Assembly: GCA_000434615.1 (NCBI GenBank)
Contig: FR880834.1
Span: 16,550 to 39,287, forward strand
Reading direction: 5' to 3'
Source: Clostridium sp. CAG:510
GTDB lineage: Bacteria > Bacillota > Clostridia > Lachnospirales > Lachnospiraceae
Length of the DNA: 22,738 bases
How positions within the stretch are numbered: the stretch's first letter is position 1; each line of letters opens with the position of its first letter. The notes below the pieces were generated by a model. That model saw only the letters and a program-made list of their open reading frames with translations. It made no database searches and was not told the DNA's origin. Both the position numbers and the translations under genes were made by a program. Of the stretch, positions 14,407-22,372 are shown one piece after another.

Positions 14407-16623
14407 TTAGTCCTTATTTTCTTCCAACGCAAGTCTCAGCCGGTTTTCCATGTTATCACATGCCCTGTCCAGGTCCTGATTGCCGGTAAAATAGGCTTCC
14501 GCTTCTTCCCGAATGATATTCTCATAGGCTGCTTTCATGGGTTTCACGTATTTTACTTCCTGCAAAGCCGTTACCGCTGCTTCCGCCTCATCCTCGGAAA
14601 TGGAGCCGACCGGAATAATCACTTCCGCCGCTCCCATGCCAATCTGGAAATCATACTTTCTGTTATACTTTCCGTACTTGTCTTCATAGGCTTCTGTGGC
14701 AAGGAAATAGTCTTTTCTGAGTTCATACTCTTCCCTGATAACCGGCATAATCATTCCCCAGGAGAAAAAGTTGTGATAATTTTCCGGTTCATACAGGAAA
14801 TCATACAGGGCAAAGAGAGCCTCTTTGTTCTCCGATTTGCTGCATACCCCGAGAAGACCTTCCCTGCTTCCGATTATCAGCCCGTCCGCTCCCACGTTGC
14901 TGAATACGGCATTTTTATGAAACAGCTCATTAAAATACAGATAATCGCTGGGTTCTGATAAGTTTGCCCTTGTAGCGCAGGACTCCCCTTCACAATACTG
15001 CATAACCGGGTCAAAGTTTTTATGTTGGTCGGTACTCTGTATTTTTAAGAACTGCAGCATGGAACGGAATGCTTCCTCTTTTACATGGATTTCCTTATTT
15101 TCTTCATCGACAATCCGGTTGCCGGAATACTCTAACAACCATGCCAAATCTACGCCTGCTCCCTGTGTGGACAAGAAGGAATTACTCTCTCCGCACAGAC
15201 TTTCATACTGCATAAGGTCTGAAAAATCAATTTCTTTGTCATAGGCATAGCCAAATGCCTTAAAATCGGGGTAGAGGGCGTATATCCTGCCCTTTTCATC
15301 CGTCACACTTTCCAGATAGTGCGTGATAAAACAGTCCTTGGAAACTACCTTACTCTGTGCAAAATAATTTTCCAAATCATACAGGGCGTCATTTTTCACA
15401 AGTTCATCCTCTATATCATCCAGAAGAATACCATCTAACTTGCCATCCTGGCAGTCCAAGAACAGATGCGTAATGGCGATATCTCTGTCCTCATACATAT
15501 CCCCATAGACGACCATTTCAAAATAGTAGTCCTCCGACTGCTTGTTAAATTCCTCTATGTACAAATTGTTTGCAGGCCACAGACCGCCTATTTTACAGCA
15601 GACTTTCCCGGCTTTTCCGGAATAATCTCCAACAGTCTCACTGGGGGTAAAATGATACAGAACCGTTTTCTCCTCCGATGCTATAGCCCATACATAAAAG
15701 CCTTCCTGTGTGTCCGGTGTAATATTCATTACATAACAATCAGCAATTCCCATGGCAGTAAAATCAAATATCTTTTCCTGTCTGCCGCCCTTTACCCCAA
15801 TCAGGTAATCTTCTCTGATACCGCTGTCCTCATTCTTATAACCATTGGTATAATAAAAATAATCATATTCGGCATTTCCCGGACAAAATCCTCTGGTTAC
15901 GGAAAAGTCCATCACATTTTTTGGAAGCTTTCCTTCTTTGTCCAGTTTATTCCGTTCCTCTTTATATCCATATAGAGAACCATCTTTATTGTCCACCAGC
16001 TTTACCTTATTTTCCCGCATCGGAACAAGTGTCCAGCCGCTGTCTGCTAAAAAAAATGCCTTTCCTTGTAAGTCCAGGTTCAGCACAAGAACAATTCCCT
16101 GTCCATCATTATTTTGTCCGTTTACATAGACATAGTTTCCATCACTTTTAATATCAAAAATATAATTTATACTGCTTTTCCCAGAAGCCTGATTGGGAAA
16201 TGTCAACTCTGTTAAATTAACCTTTGTTATGAGCTGCCGCTGTTCATCCAGGACATACAGATTTTTGTCTATATCCAGTTCCAGAATTTTCCCTCCCGGT
16301 ACATAAAAAGGGGAATAATTTTCGGCTGTAAAAGACTCTATTTTTTCTGCTTTTCCGGTTTCGTAATCATATTCATAGGTGTTTTTGACCACATAAGTAG
16401 TAATTCCGTCTATATCTTCAAATCTCGACTCGCAATAAAGTGCTTTTTCGTCCGTACTTTCCAATGCATCAATACAGGTATCCGCATATTCCATTGTCAG
16501 AAAACATTCCGTCCTTTCATAAGCATTCATCTTCTCGGACTCATATATCTTTTTTCCTGAAGCACAGGCACTCATCCATATGGTTGCTATGCAAAGTACT
16601 GTGGTGAAAATATATTTTTTCAT
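14407..16623 (-). CDS. Large lipoprotein: propeller-like N-terminal half plus family-1 solute-binding-like half
   Basis: A 738-residue exported lipoprotein. GGGAGG (16630-16635) lies six bases before ATG 16623; the longer in-frame start at 16680 sits in a hairpin and would bury the signal peptide. The lipobox is MSAC with Cys20. Residues about 40-335 contain repeated short strand-like segments (ILELDIDKNLYVLDEQ, YVYVNGQNNDGQGIVLVLNL, GFYVWAIASEEKTVLYHF) suggesting a beta-propeller or similar all-beta domain. From about 345 the sequence resembles family-1 extracellular binding proteins (NNLYIEEFNKQSEDYYFEM, then a long alpha/beta region to the end). It shares this architecture with the lipoprotein at 17189-19741 but has no transporter genes beside it, so it may be an orphan receptor or a component for permeases encoded elsewhere. 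The ligand is unknown. Confidence 0.8.
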   Translation of the reverse strand: MKKYIFTTVLCIATIWMSACASGKKIYESEKMNAYERTECFLTMEYADTCIDALESTDEKALYCESRFEDIDGITTYVVKNTYEYDYETGKAEKIESFTAENYSPFYVPGGKILELDIDKNLYVLDEQRQLITKVNLTELTFPNQASGKSSINYIFDIKSDGNYVYVNGQNNDGQGIVLVLNLDLQGKAFFLADSGWTLVPMRENKVKLVDNKDGSLYGYKEERNKLDKEGKLPKNVMDFSVTRGFCPGNAEYDYFYYTNGYKNEDSGIREDYLIGVKGGRQEKIFDFTAMGIADCYVMNITPDTQEGFYVWAIASEEKTVLYHFTPSETVGDYSGKAGKVCCKIGGLWPANNLYIEEFNKQSEDYYFEMVVYGDMYEDRDIAITHLFLDCQDGKLDGILLDDIEDELVKNDALYDLENYFAQSKVVSKDCFITHYLESVTDEKGRIYALYPDFKAFGYAYDKEIDFSDLMQYESLCGESNSFLSTQGAGVDLAWLLEYSGNRIVDEENKEIHVKEEAFRSMLQFLKIQSTDQHKNFDPVMQYCEGESCATRANLSEPSDYLYFNELFHKNAVFSNVGADGLIIGSREGLLGVCSKSENKEALFALYDFLYEPENYHNFFSWGMIMPVIREEYELRKDYFLATEAYEDKYGKYNRKYDFQIGMGAAEVIIPVGSISEDEAEAAVTALQEVKYVKPMKAAYENIIREEAEAYFTGNQDLDRACDNMENRLRLALEENKD

Positions 16624-16648
16624 CATTTTCCTCCCGATGTGAAAAAAT

Positions 16649-16677
16649 AATAGGATGCATACTCCATACATCCTATT
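16649..16677 (-). repeat. Inverted repeat in the leader of the orphan lipoprotein gene
   Basis: A perfect 9-bp inverted repeat (16649-16657 with 16669-16677) with an 11-base spacer lies about 14 bases before the ribosome binding site. On the minus strand the hairpin is followed by ATTTTTTC, so it could act as a weak attenuator; it could equally be an operator. A candidate promoter lies further upstream on the minus strand, TTGACA (16763-16768), 17 bases, TAACAT (16740-16745). Confidence 0.5.
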
Positions 16678-16828
16678 CATTTGTATTTAGTTTTGCTGCA
16701 TTCCTAATTCAAATTATATAAATCATATAATATAATTTAATGTTATGTCATATAGCTTATATTGTCAACATAAATATCTGTTTATATCATTGTTTTATTT
16801 TATATTGCATCTATGGAACAATAAACTT

Positions 16829-17046
16829 GTAGGCACTTTCTTTTCTATTTTGCCTTTCAGTGCCTACCTTTTGGATATCAATAGGCACTTTTCTCTCTGT
16901 TTCGCCTTTCAGTGCCTACTTTTTGGAAGTGCCGTAGGCACTTTCCTTTCTGTTTTGCTTTTCGGTGCCTACCTTTAGGAAATCAGTAGGCACTTTCCTT
17001 TCTGCTTTGCATTTTAGTGCCTACATATTTGAATACGGTAGGCACT
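16829..17046. repeat. Tandem 52-bp repeat array of alternating 9-mer and complement
   Basis: Four full units and a fifth left arm. Left arms (GTAGGCACT) begin at 16829, 16881 (first base changed to A), 16934, 16986 and 17038; right arms (AGTGCCTAC, with one G variant in the third) begin at 16859, 16911, 16964 and 17016. Every left-right pair encloses exactly 21 bases of T-rich sequence; right-to-next-left gaps are 13-14 bases. The periods are 52, 53, 52 and 52. It lies in the 16681-17188 gap, which has no credible gene: the long plus-strand open reading frame across it is not built on a multiple of three. The rest of the gap holds the promoter candidate and hairpin near 16740 and the terminator at 17089. 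Function unknown. Confidence 0.9.
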
Positions 17047-17088
17047 TGCTTAATAGGCTATTCCCATTATAAAGAAGCTCGGAACATC

Positions 17089-17120
17089 AAAAAGCCCCAA
17101 GTGTTTAATACACTCGGGGC
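17089..17120 (-). terminator. Intrinsic terminator of the lipoprotein/adaptor operon
   Basis: On the minus strand, an 11-bp stem (17110-17120 with 17094-17104, one G-U pair), loop of five, then five U residues (complement of 17089-17093). It lies about 70 bp after the stop codon of the lipoprotein gene at 17189. Confidence 0.87.
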
Positions 17121-17188
17121 TTTTAATTATTTCTGCTGCAACCGTTTGATTTTTTATTCCATAACGATTGCTTTTTTCTTAAGCGCTT

Positions 17189-19741
17189 TTATCTGCTTTC
17201 GTTAATGTAAATCTGTGCACGGCTCTGGATGATGTCTGCCACATCCTGTGCACTCTTCTGTCCGGAGAAGAACGCTGCGGACTCTTCCGTAATGATATTG
17301 CTTAAGGAATCGTCGCTGTAGTAAGCCTGCGTTACGGAGCAGATGTAATTGTATAAATCATCTGCCTGTTCCTGGGTCAGCGGGTCTAAGGTCACTTCTT
17401 CATCACCGAGCCATGCCGTATATTCATAATATTCCTTACCACCATCAGAATTTATCCAGTAAGGCTTTTCCGTACCCTTGTTGATTTTCTCTTTCAGGGC
17501 ATCCTTCTTGATGGGAAGGCTCCAGGAGTCATTGCCGTTCTTCTGGTATTCATCGGTTAAATAGTAACGTAAGAACTGCCATGCACCGTCCGAATTTTTG
17601 GACTTGGAGGAAATCATATATACGTTGTTCGGAGAGATAATCGCACCGTTTCCTTCCTTCGCCGGGAAACCAATCAGGGTAACCGGTTCTCCGAACATTC
17701 CTATATTGGTAATATAGCTTTCCACATCGGAAATATTCAGGCTCATCAGTAAAATCTTGCCATCCCTGTATGCTTTCTGGGAGTTCATCCAGTAATCATC
17801 CGGCAGAGTGCTGTAATCAAATTCTTCCGGGAACTGCTTCATGAATTCCAGAAGGTCTACAAATTCCTGGGAGTCAAAGGAGCATTTACCGGTCTCTCTG
17901 TTTACGAACTGGGAACCGGAATACATCATAAACATCCATAAAAGTTCGCTTCTTGTAGTGGTATCACCGAATACACTGGCATCGGGATATTTAGCCATGA
18001 GAGCCTTTAAGTCTTCCATGGTCCAGCCCTCTTTGTCCCCTACGATGGAGGTCTTGCCCATAACGGTATTGACAGAGAACTTCGGAACCAGGGTATAAAG
18101 CTTGCCGTCATGCATATAAGCTTCAAACACATTGCTTAAGTAATCGTCATAGTTCAGTTCGGAATCGTTCTTAATCATTTCGCTGATGTCCGCAAACAGT
18201 CCCTTGGAAATGTAAGAGTCCACCGGAATATCACTGGTACTGTTGAGCGCCAGCATATCCGGCATCTTTCCGGATAAGATATCGTTGTTAAGCTGTGTAT
18301 AACCGGCTGTATAATCATCACCGGTGTTGTACTGGGAATAATCCGTAACGGTAATACGGAAGTTATCGTTATTCTTGTTGAAATCTACGATTCTTGCCCG
18401 TAAATCCCAGTCCAGATAATAGCAGCCGAGTACCAGTGTCTGCTTATCCGGTACATCCTTCGGATCCACATGGGTTAAAAATGCAAGCCTGTTATTTCCG
18501 TCATTGTCAGAATAATAGGTCATGAGAATACGGTTCTCGTCGATTTCGTACAGGCTGCTGACATCATTGCTGTTGATATCGGAGTTGATGTAGCTGAACA
18601 GCATGGTCAGGTCGCTGTCTCCGATGTTGTATCCGTACGCACCCTGATTATCCGTTACAAAAATATCATAATTCACACCGCAATTCAGATTATAATTCAA
18701 CAGCTTGGAGCACAAATCTACAGGCTCCCCAATCTGCTTGCCGGTCTTGTCATATTTATACAGGCTCAGTTTGGTATAGTCATTATTTACCATAAACAGG
18801 TTGACATCACCGTTCTTGTCGAAGAACATATTGTTCATCCAGCCGGTACTGGTGTCAATCGTCACTCTTCCTGTCTCGTTTCCTTCGGTGTCAAAAAGGA
18901 ACAGCTCACTGTCGGAAACGCCCGCAAACTCACCGTTTTTACTGCCTGCCAGTCTGTTTAAGTACTGGTAGTTGTCGCCGTCGTTTACAAACAGCTCCTT
19001 ATTGTACTTTTCGGTACCGTCCAGATTATAGGCATATAAATCCAATTTGCTTGTATAATTGCCGTCAGCATCAGTCTTGGAGCTTTCTATCAGCAGGAAG
19101 ATACCGCCTTCACAGAATATTGTATCGGAAACGTAAGTATTGTCATACGCATCTCCTGCCGGTTCATCCTCAATGGGTTCATCGGTTACAGCTTCCTCTT
19201 CGTCGGAGCCTTCCGTGCTGTCCCCGGGCACTGCCGTATCCTCTGTCTGGGTATCGGCATCCTCGGTTGCAGGCTGGATACTGCTTAACAGTGCGGTATC
19301 AGCGGCAGTTTCCTTAGCAAGAGGAACCACACCGTCGTCCACATCCCCGTCTCCGCCTTCTTCCCCATCGTTATTGTAATACGGATTGGGGGTCAGGTTA
19401 TTGTAAATCTCCTTGGTTTCCGCATTGCTGCCGTCTTCATTGGCTGTAATCAGCTGAAGCACCATTCCCTGCATCTCATCATAACGGTACTCATTAACAA
19501 GCATATACAGTTTGCCGTCAATCAGGGCAACATCATTGATCGAACTGTCGCCGGGAATGCCTTCTATATTCAGAGGCTCCTCTTTATAAACCCCCTGCTT
19601 TGCGGCATCGTTTCCGCTGCTGTTAGCAGCCGTACCGCCGCCGTTTGTGCCGTTACCGCCGCCGTTTTTCGTACACGCTGCAAGACTCAGCGTCATGGCT
19701 GCACAAAGTAACAGGCTTATGGCTTTTTTTCCTTTTTTCAT
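17189..19741 (-). CDS. Large lipoprotein: propeller-like half plus family-1 solute-binding half, with acidic insert
   Basis: An 850-residue exported lipoprotein, last gene of the four-gene run. ATG 19741 follows GGAGG (19751-19755) by nine bases and overlaps the upstream stop as ATGA; an upstream in-frame start at 19867 lies inside the preceding gene and is rejected. The lipobox is LAAC with Cys23, followed by a Gly/Asn-rich linker. Residues about 60-430 have strand-like repeats (DVALIDGKLYMLVNEY, KLDLYAYNLDGTEKYNKEL, VNLFMVNNDYTKLSLYKYD) interrupted at 124-199 by a strongly acidic low-complexity segment. From about 435 the sequence reads as a family-1 extracellular solute-binding domain. Encoded with a MalG-type permease, it is the natural binding protein for that importer; the adaptor and MacB-like genes in between are unexpected. 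Confidence 0.85.
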   Translation of the reverse strand: MKKGKKAISLLLCAAMTLSLAACTKNGGGNGTNGGGTAANSSGNDAAKQGVYKEEPLNIEGIPGDSSINDVALIDGKLYMLVNEYRYDEMQGMVLQLITANEDGSNAETKEIYNNLTPNPYYNNDGEEGGDGDVDDGVVPLAKETAADTALLSSIQPATEDADTQTEDTAVPGDSTEGSDEEEAVTDEPIEDEPAGDAYDNTYVSDTIFCEGGIFLLIESSKTDADGNYTSKLDLYAYNLDGTEKYNKELFVNDGDNYQYLNRLAGSKNGEFAGVSDSELFLFDTEGNETGRVTIDTSTGWMNNMFFDKNGDVNLFMVNNDYTKLSLYKYDKTGKQIGEPVDLCSKLLNYNLNCGVNYDIFVTDNQGAYGYNIGDSDLTMLFSYINSDINSNDVSSLYEIDENRILMTYYSDNDGNNRLAFLTHVDPKDVPDKQTLVLGCYYLDWDLRARIVDFNKNNDNFRITVTDYSQYNTGDDYTAGYTQLNNDILSGKMPDMLALNSTSDIPVDSYISKGLFADISEMIKNDSELNYDDYLSNVFEAYMHDGKLYTLVPKFSVNTVMGKTSIVGDKEGWTMEDLKALMAKYPDASVFGDTTTRSELLWMFMMYSGSQFVNRETGKCSFDSQEFVDLLEFMKQFPEEFDYSTLPDDYWMNSQKAYRDGKILLMSLNISDVESYITNIGMFGEPVTLIGFPAKEGNGAIISPNNVYMISSKSKNSDGAWQFLRYYLTDEYQKNGNDSWSLPIKKDALKEKINKGTEKPYWINSDGGKEYYEYTAWLGDEEVTLDPLTQEQADDLYNYICSVTQAYYSDDSLSNIITEESAAFFSGQKSAQDVADIIQSRAQIYINESR

Positions 19742-20856
19742 AATTCTTCTCCTCCTTTTTTCAGAATTTTCTTTTTTGCCTTTTTCTCTTTTCTCTTCTG
19801 TCTGTTCCCCGACTTCAGATTGTAGAAGAAATTGCAAAGAGCATTCCAAATGCTTCCTGCCGTCCACTTTTTATGCTTCCAGGCAAGAATTATCACAACC
19901 ACTGTAAAAATGGCAGGATACAAAATAAATAACAATTCAAATACCAGAAGCAGAAGGGCAATGTCTTCATACCCTCTTGCCATATTTTCCCAGTAAGGAT
20001 AAATAATGGCTTTGCTGCTCATGGAACGGGTGCCGAACTGGGTGAGCTGTTTTAACAGGTTTAAGAAATCGAAACGTGTGGTGTTTTCCAGGACTTCCAC
20101 GTCATTCTCCGTAACTCCTATTTTTTCACCCACAAACTTTTTGGCATATCCCTTTACAGGGTTCGGCATTACCACCTCATAGCAGTTAATGCCGTAATCT
20201 GTGCCGTACCGGCTTAAGGTCTGATAGGATACATAAGCAATGGAGGCGGAAAGTCCGGCGGCATCCGCCATTCTTCCCTCTTCTCTTTTGGTGACGCCCG
20301 CCACCACATGAGGAATGCCTCCTATATAAACAATCTGTCCCGCCACATCATTGGAGCCGAACAGCTGCCAGGCTGCCTGCTCGTCGATAATGACATGGTC
20401 CTGCATCAGGTCATTTCCCGAGAAATAGGTACCGCTTTTTAAGGTAACCGGATGGAACAGGAAGAAATCACCGCCGATTCCGATTGCCGTCACATCCACT
20501 TTTGCCCTGTCGCTTTCAAGGGTTACCGTACCCTTTGCACTGTATGCATCCGCCCAGAGTCTGGCTCCCTCGTTTTCGGATTCACTGACAATGGAGGCTT
20601 CCTCCAGTCCCTTGTTCAGATTGTATTCAAACTGCTGTAAGGACTCCTCTGTAATCTGTGCGGACTCTGCAAAGAAGCAGCTGATTTGTGCCGATTTGCT
20701 GACGTTTGACCATCTGTCCGCCATTTTCTGTGTCAGAAGCCCGTCCGTCATATGGATGCGCAGTCCCGCAAGGATAAGACCTATTATCAAACTCACCAGT
20801 GCGGTAATGCCCCATATAAGCTGCTTACGGGACATTTGTAATTTGATTTTTTTCAT
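19738..20856 (-). CDS. MacB periplasmic-core-like bitopic membrane protein
   Basis: A 372-residue protein with one helix at about 12-32, an extracytoplasmic domain of about 265 residues, a second helix at about 299-325, and a very basic C-terminal tail (about 346-367). The extracytoplasmic part has features of the MacB periplasmic core domain, notably the GTYFSGND and VIIDEQAAWQLFG blocks and GQIVYIGGIPHVVAGV (about 142-188). The three-helix FtsX domain that makes MacB a permease is missing, and no ATPase gene is adjacent. It follows the HlyD-like adaptor gene by 29 bp and overlaps the next gene by four bases. It may act as a membrane scaffold or sensor with the adaptor and the lipoprotein; that role is inference. 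The ribosome binding site is the modest AAAGGAAAG. Confidence 0.75.
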   Translation of the reverse strand: MKKIKLQMSRKQLIWGITALVSLIIGLILAGLRIHMTDGLLTQKMADRWSNVSKSAQISCFFAESAQITEESLQQFEYNLNKGLEEASIVSESENEGARLWADAYSAKGTVTLESDRAKVDVTAIGIGGDFFLFHPVTLKSGTYFSGNDLMQDHVIIDEQAAWQLFGSNDVAGQIVYIGGIPHVVAGVTKREEGRMADAAGLSASIAYVSYQTLSRYGTDYGINCYEVVMPNPVKGYAKKFVGEKIGVTENDVEVLENTTRFDFLNLLKQLTQFGTRSMSSKAIIYPYWENMARGYEDIALLLLVFELLFILYPAIFTVVVIILAWKHKKWTAGSIWNALCNFFYNLKSGNRQKRKEKKAKKKILKKGGEEL

Positions 20857-20885
20857 GGTTTTCTTTCCTTTCAGAAGGACTTACA

Positions 20886-22355
20886 TTAATCCGGCAGACG
20901 TACTAACTTACCTGCCTCTACCGGCTTGGTGGAAGTGGTAATGACGCTTTCGTAACCATAGAATCCGCCGCTTATGGCTGTCTGGGTATCGTCGCTTGCC
21001 AGTACCTGCACATCATAACGGGTTGCATAATATCTGGTGCCTAAGGGGCTGCTCTTGCTTTCCACAATCAGCACGAACTTACCGTTGTTGTCTTCACGGA
21101 TGGCACTATTGGGAACGATGTAATCATAGTTGGCGCTCTTCTGTCCTACCTGTAAGCTTAAGGACTGTCCTTCCGTCAGATCGCCGGAAAGGTTGAAGGT
21201 GATCACCTTGTTCTTTCTGTCCTGCGGGTCGGGCTTGATGGAAGCCACGGTTGCCGTAATATCGGAGTAATACCAGGAGTTTACAAGCTCTGCCGGGTCG
21301 CCCACGGAAATCTTGGCTGCCTGCTCTGCCGTAGCGGAGAAGCTTAAGGTATAGCCCTTGCCCTCCGGCTGGATAACAGCCACGGGGGTATCGGGAGATG
21401 TCTGCTCGCCTGCGGTTACGGAAACAGAGGTAATGGTTCCTGCTATATCTGCGGTAATGGTTGTGCTCTGGGAATTCTTGGTGAGCTCATCCACATTGTT
21501 CTGTGCGGTAACCACTGCTTCATACAGGGTGTTTAAGTTTAAGTTGGCACCGATGTCGGTTGCCAGTTCGGTCGCACTTGCCTTTGCCGCTTCCAGCTTA
21601 TCGGTAAGCACCTTCATGCTGGCATCCGCCTGTGCCAGAGCGGCGCTTGCCACATTGGCATTGTTCTGTGCAGCCAGTGCTAACTGCTTGGCTTCCGTAT
21701 ACTGCTTCCGGAGTTTGTCCTTGGCTGCCCCGTTACCGCTGCTGATGGTATCCTGATAACCCATCCATGCTTCGATATTGGCTACGTTGTTGTTGGCAGT
21801 GGTAAGGGCGGCCTGGGCATCGTCGTTGGCTTTCTTTATCGCATCGTAATCCGGCTGGTACGCATCGATTTCCTGCTGTGCCGCCGTAATCGCGTTCTGT
21901 GCGTTGATTAACTGTTTTTTATACTTATCCACGGAGAAATTCTTGCCGCCGTTCTGCATCTGGGAAGCTGTCAGACTGCCGGATAACAATGCGGTATCGT
22001 AGGCTACCTGTGCTGCCTTCAGGGCATCTTTTGCCGCCTGCAGCTCGGTGCTTTCTTTTTCATCCAGATAGCAGATCACATCGCCCTCCGCAACGGTATC
22101 TCCTACCTTGACCGCTACGCTGGTTACCTTACGGCTCTCCGTTACCTTTACATTATAAAGGGAGCTGCTCTGCACCGTACCGGTACCGCGTACCTTCGAG
22201 GTAATGGTGCCGGACTGGATGTACTGGATAGCGACCTCCGGCAGAGAATAGTTCATAATGGTGTTGGAAAAGAATGTCAGTATCAGCATAATTGTCAGGA
22301 ATACAATCGCTGCATTTTTTACCCAGTCTCTTCTCTTTCCTGCTTTTTCGTTCAT
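20886..22355 (-). CDS. HlyD/MacA-family efflux adaptor-like protein
   Basis: A 489-residue membrane-anchored adaptor. A short basic N-terminus precedes one helix at about 14-34. The split biotinyl-lipoyl domain follows: first half about 46-100 (VRGTGTVQ, then KVGDTVAEGDVICYLDE), second half about 297-330 (TITADIAGTITSVSVTAGEQ). Between them, about 100-297, is a long Ala/Gln/Asn-rich coiled-coil hairpin. A beta-barrel domain lies at about 331-405, and a membrane-proximal domain to the end. In Gram-positives such adaptors usually serve MacB-like exporters, extending from the membrane into the wall. Here the gene sits 17 bp after a sugar-importer permease and 29 bp before a MacB-core-like gene. 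AAGGAGG precedes the ATG at a normal distance. Confidence 0.92.
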   Translation of the reverse strand: MNEKAGKRRDWVKNAAIVFLTIMLILTFFSNTIMNYSLPEVAIQYIQSGTITSKVRGTGTVQSSSLYNVKVTESRKVTSVAVKVGDTVAEGDVICYLDEKESTELQAAKDALKAAQVAYDTALLSGSLTASQMQNGGKNFSVDKYKKQLINAQNAITAAQQEIDAYQPDYDAIKKANDDAQAALTTANNNVANIEAWMGYQDTISSGNGAAKDKLRKQYTEAKQLALAAQNNANVASAALAQADASMKVLTDKLEAAKASATELATDIGANLNLNTLYEAVVTAQNNVDELTKNSQSTTITADIAGTITSVSVTAGEQTSPDTPVAVIQPEGKGYTLSFSATAEQAAKISVGDPAELVNSWYYSDITATVASIKPDPQDRKNKVITFNLSGDLTEGQSLSLQVGQKSANYDYIVPNSAIREDNNGKFVLIVESKSSPLGTRYYATRYDVQVLASDDTQTAISGGFYGYESVITTSTKPVEAGKLVRLPD

Positions 22356-22372
22356 GGTAAATCCTCCTTGGT

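Noticed and set aside
16745..16978. Plus-strand open reading frame of 77 codons across the repeat array
   Set aside because: The repeat period of 52 is not a multiple of three, there is no ribosome binding site, and the frame is produced by T-rich repeats.
16829..17046. CRISPR array
   Set aside because: The conserved part is an arm pair with a drifting 21-base interior and 13-14-base gaps of related sequence, not identical repeats with unrelated spacers; no cas genes are nearby.
19742..19867. Longer N-terminus for the lipoprotein ending at 17189
   Set aside because: It would read through the 3' end of the MacB-like gene and bury the signal peptide; the ATGA overlap with GGAGG is convincing.
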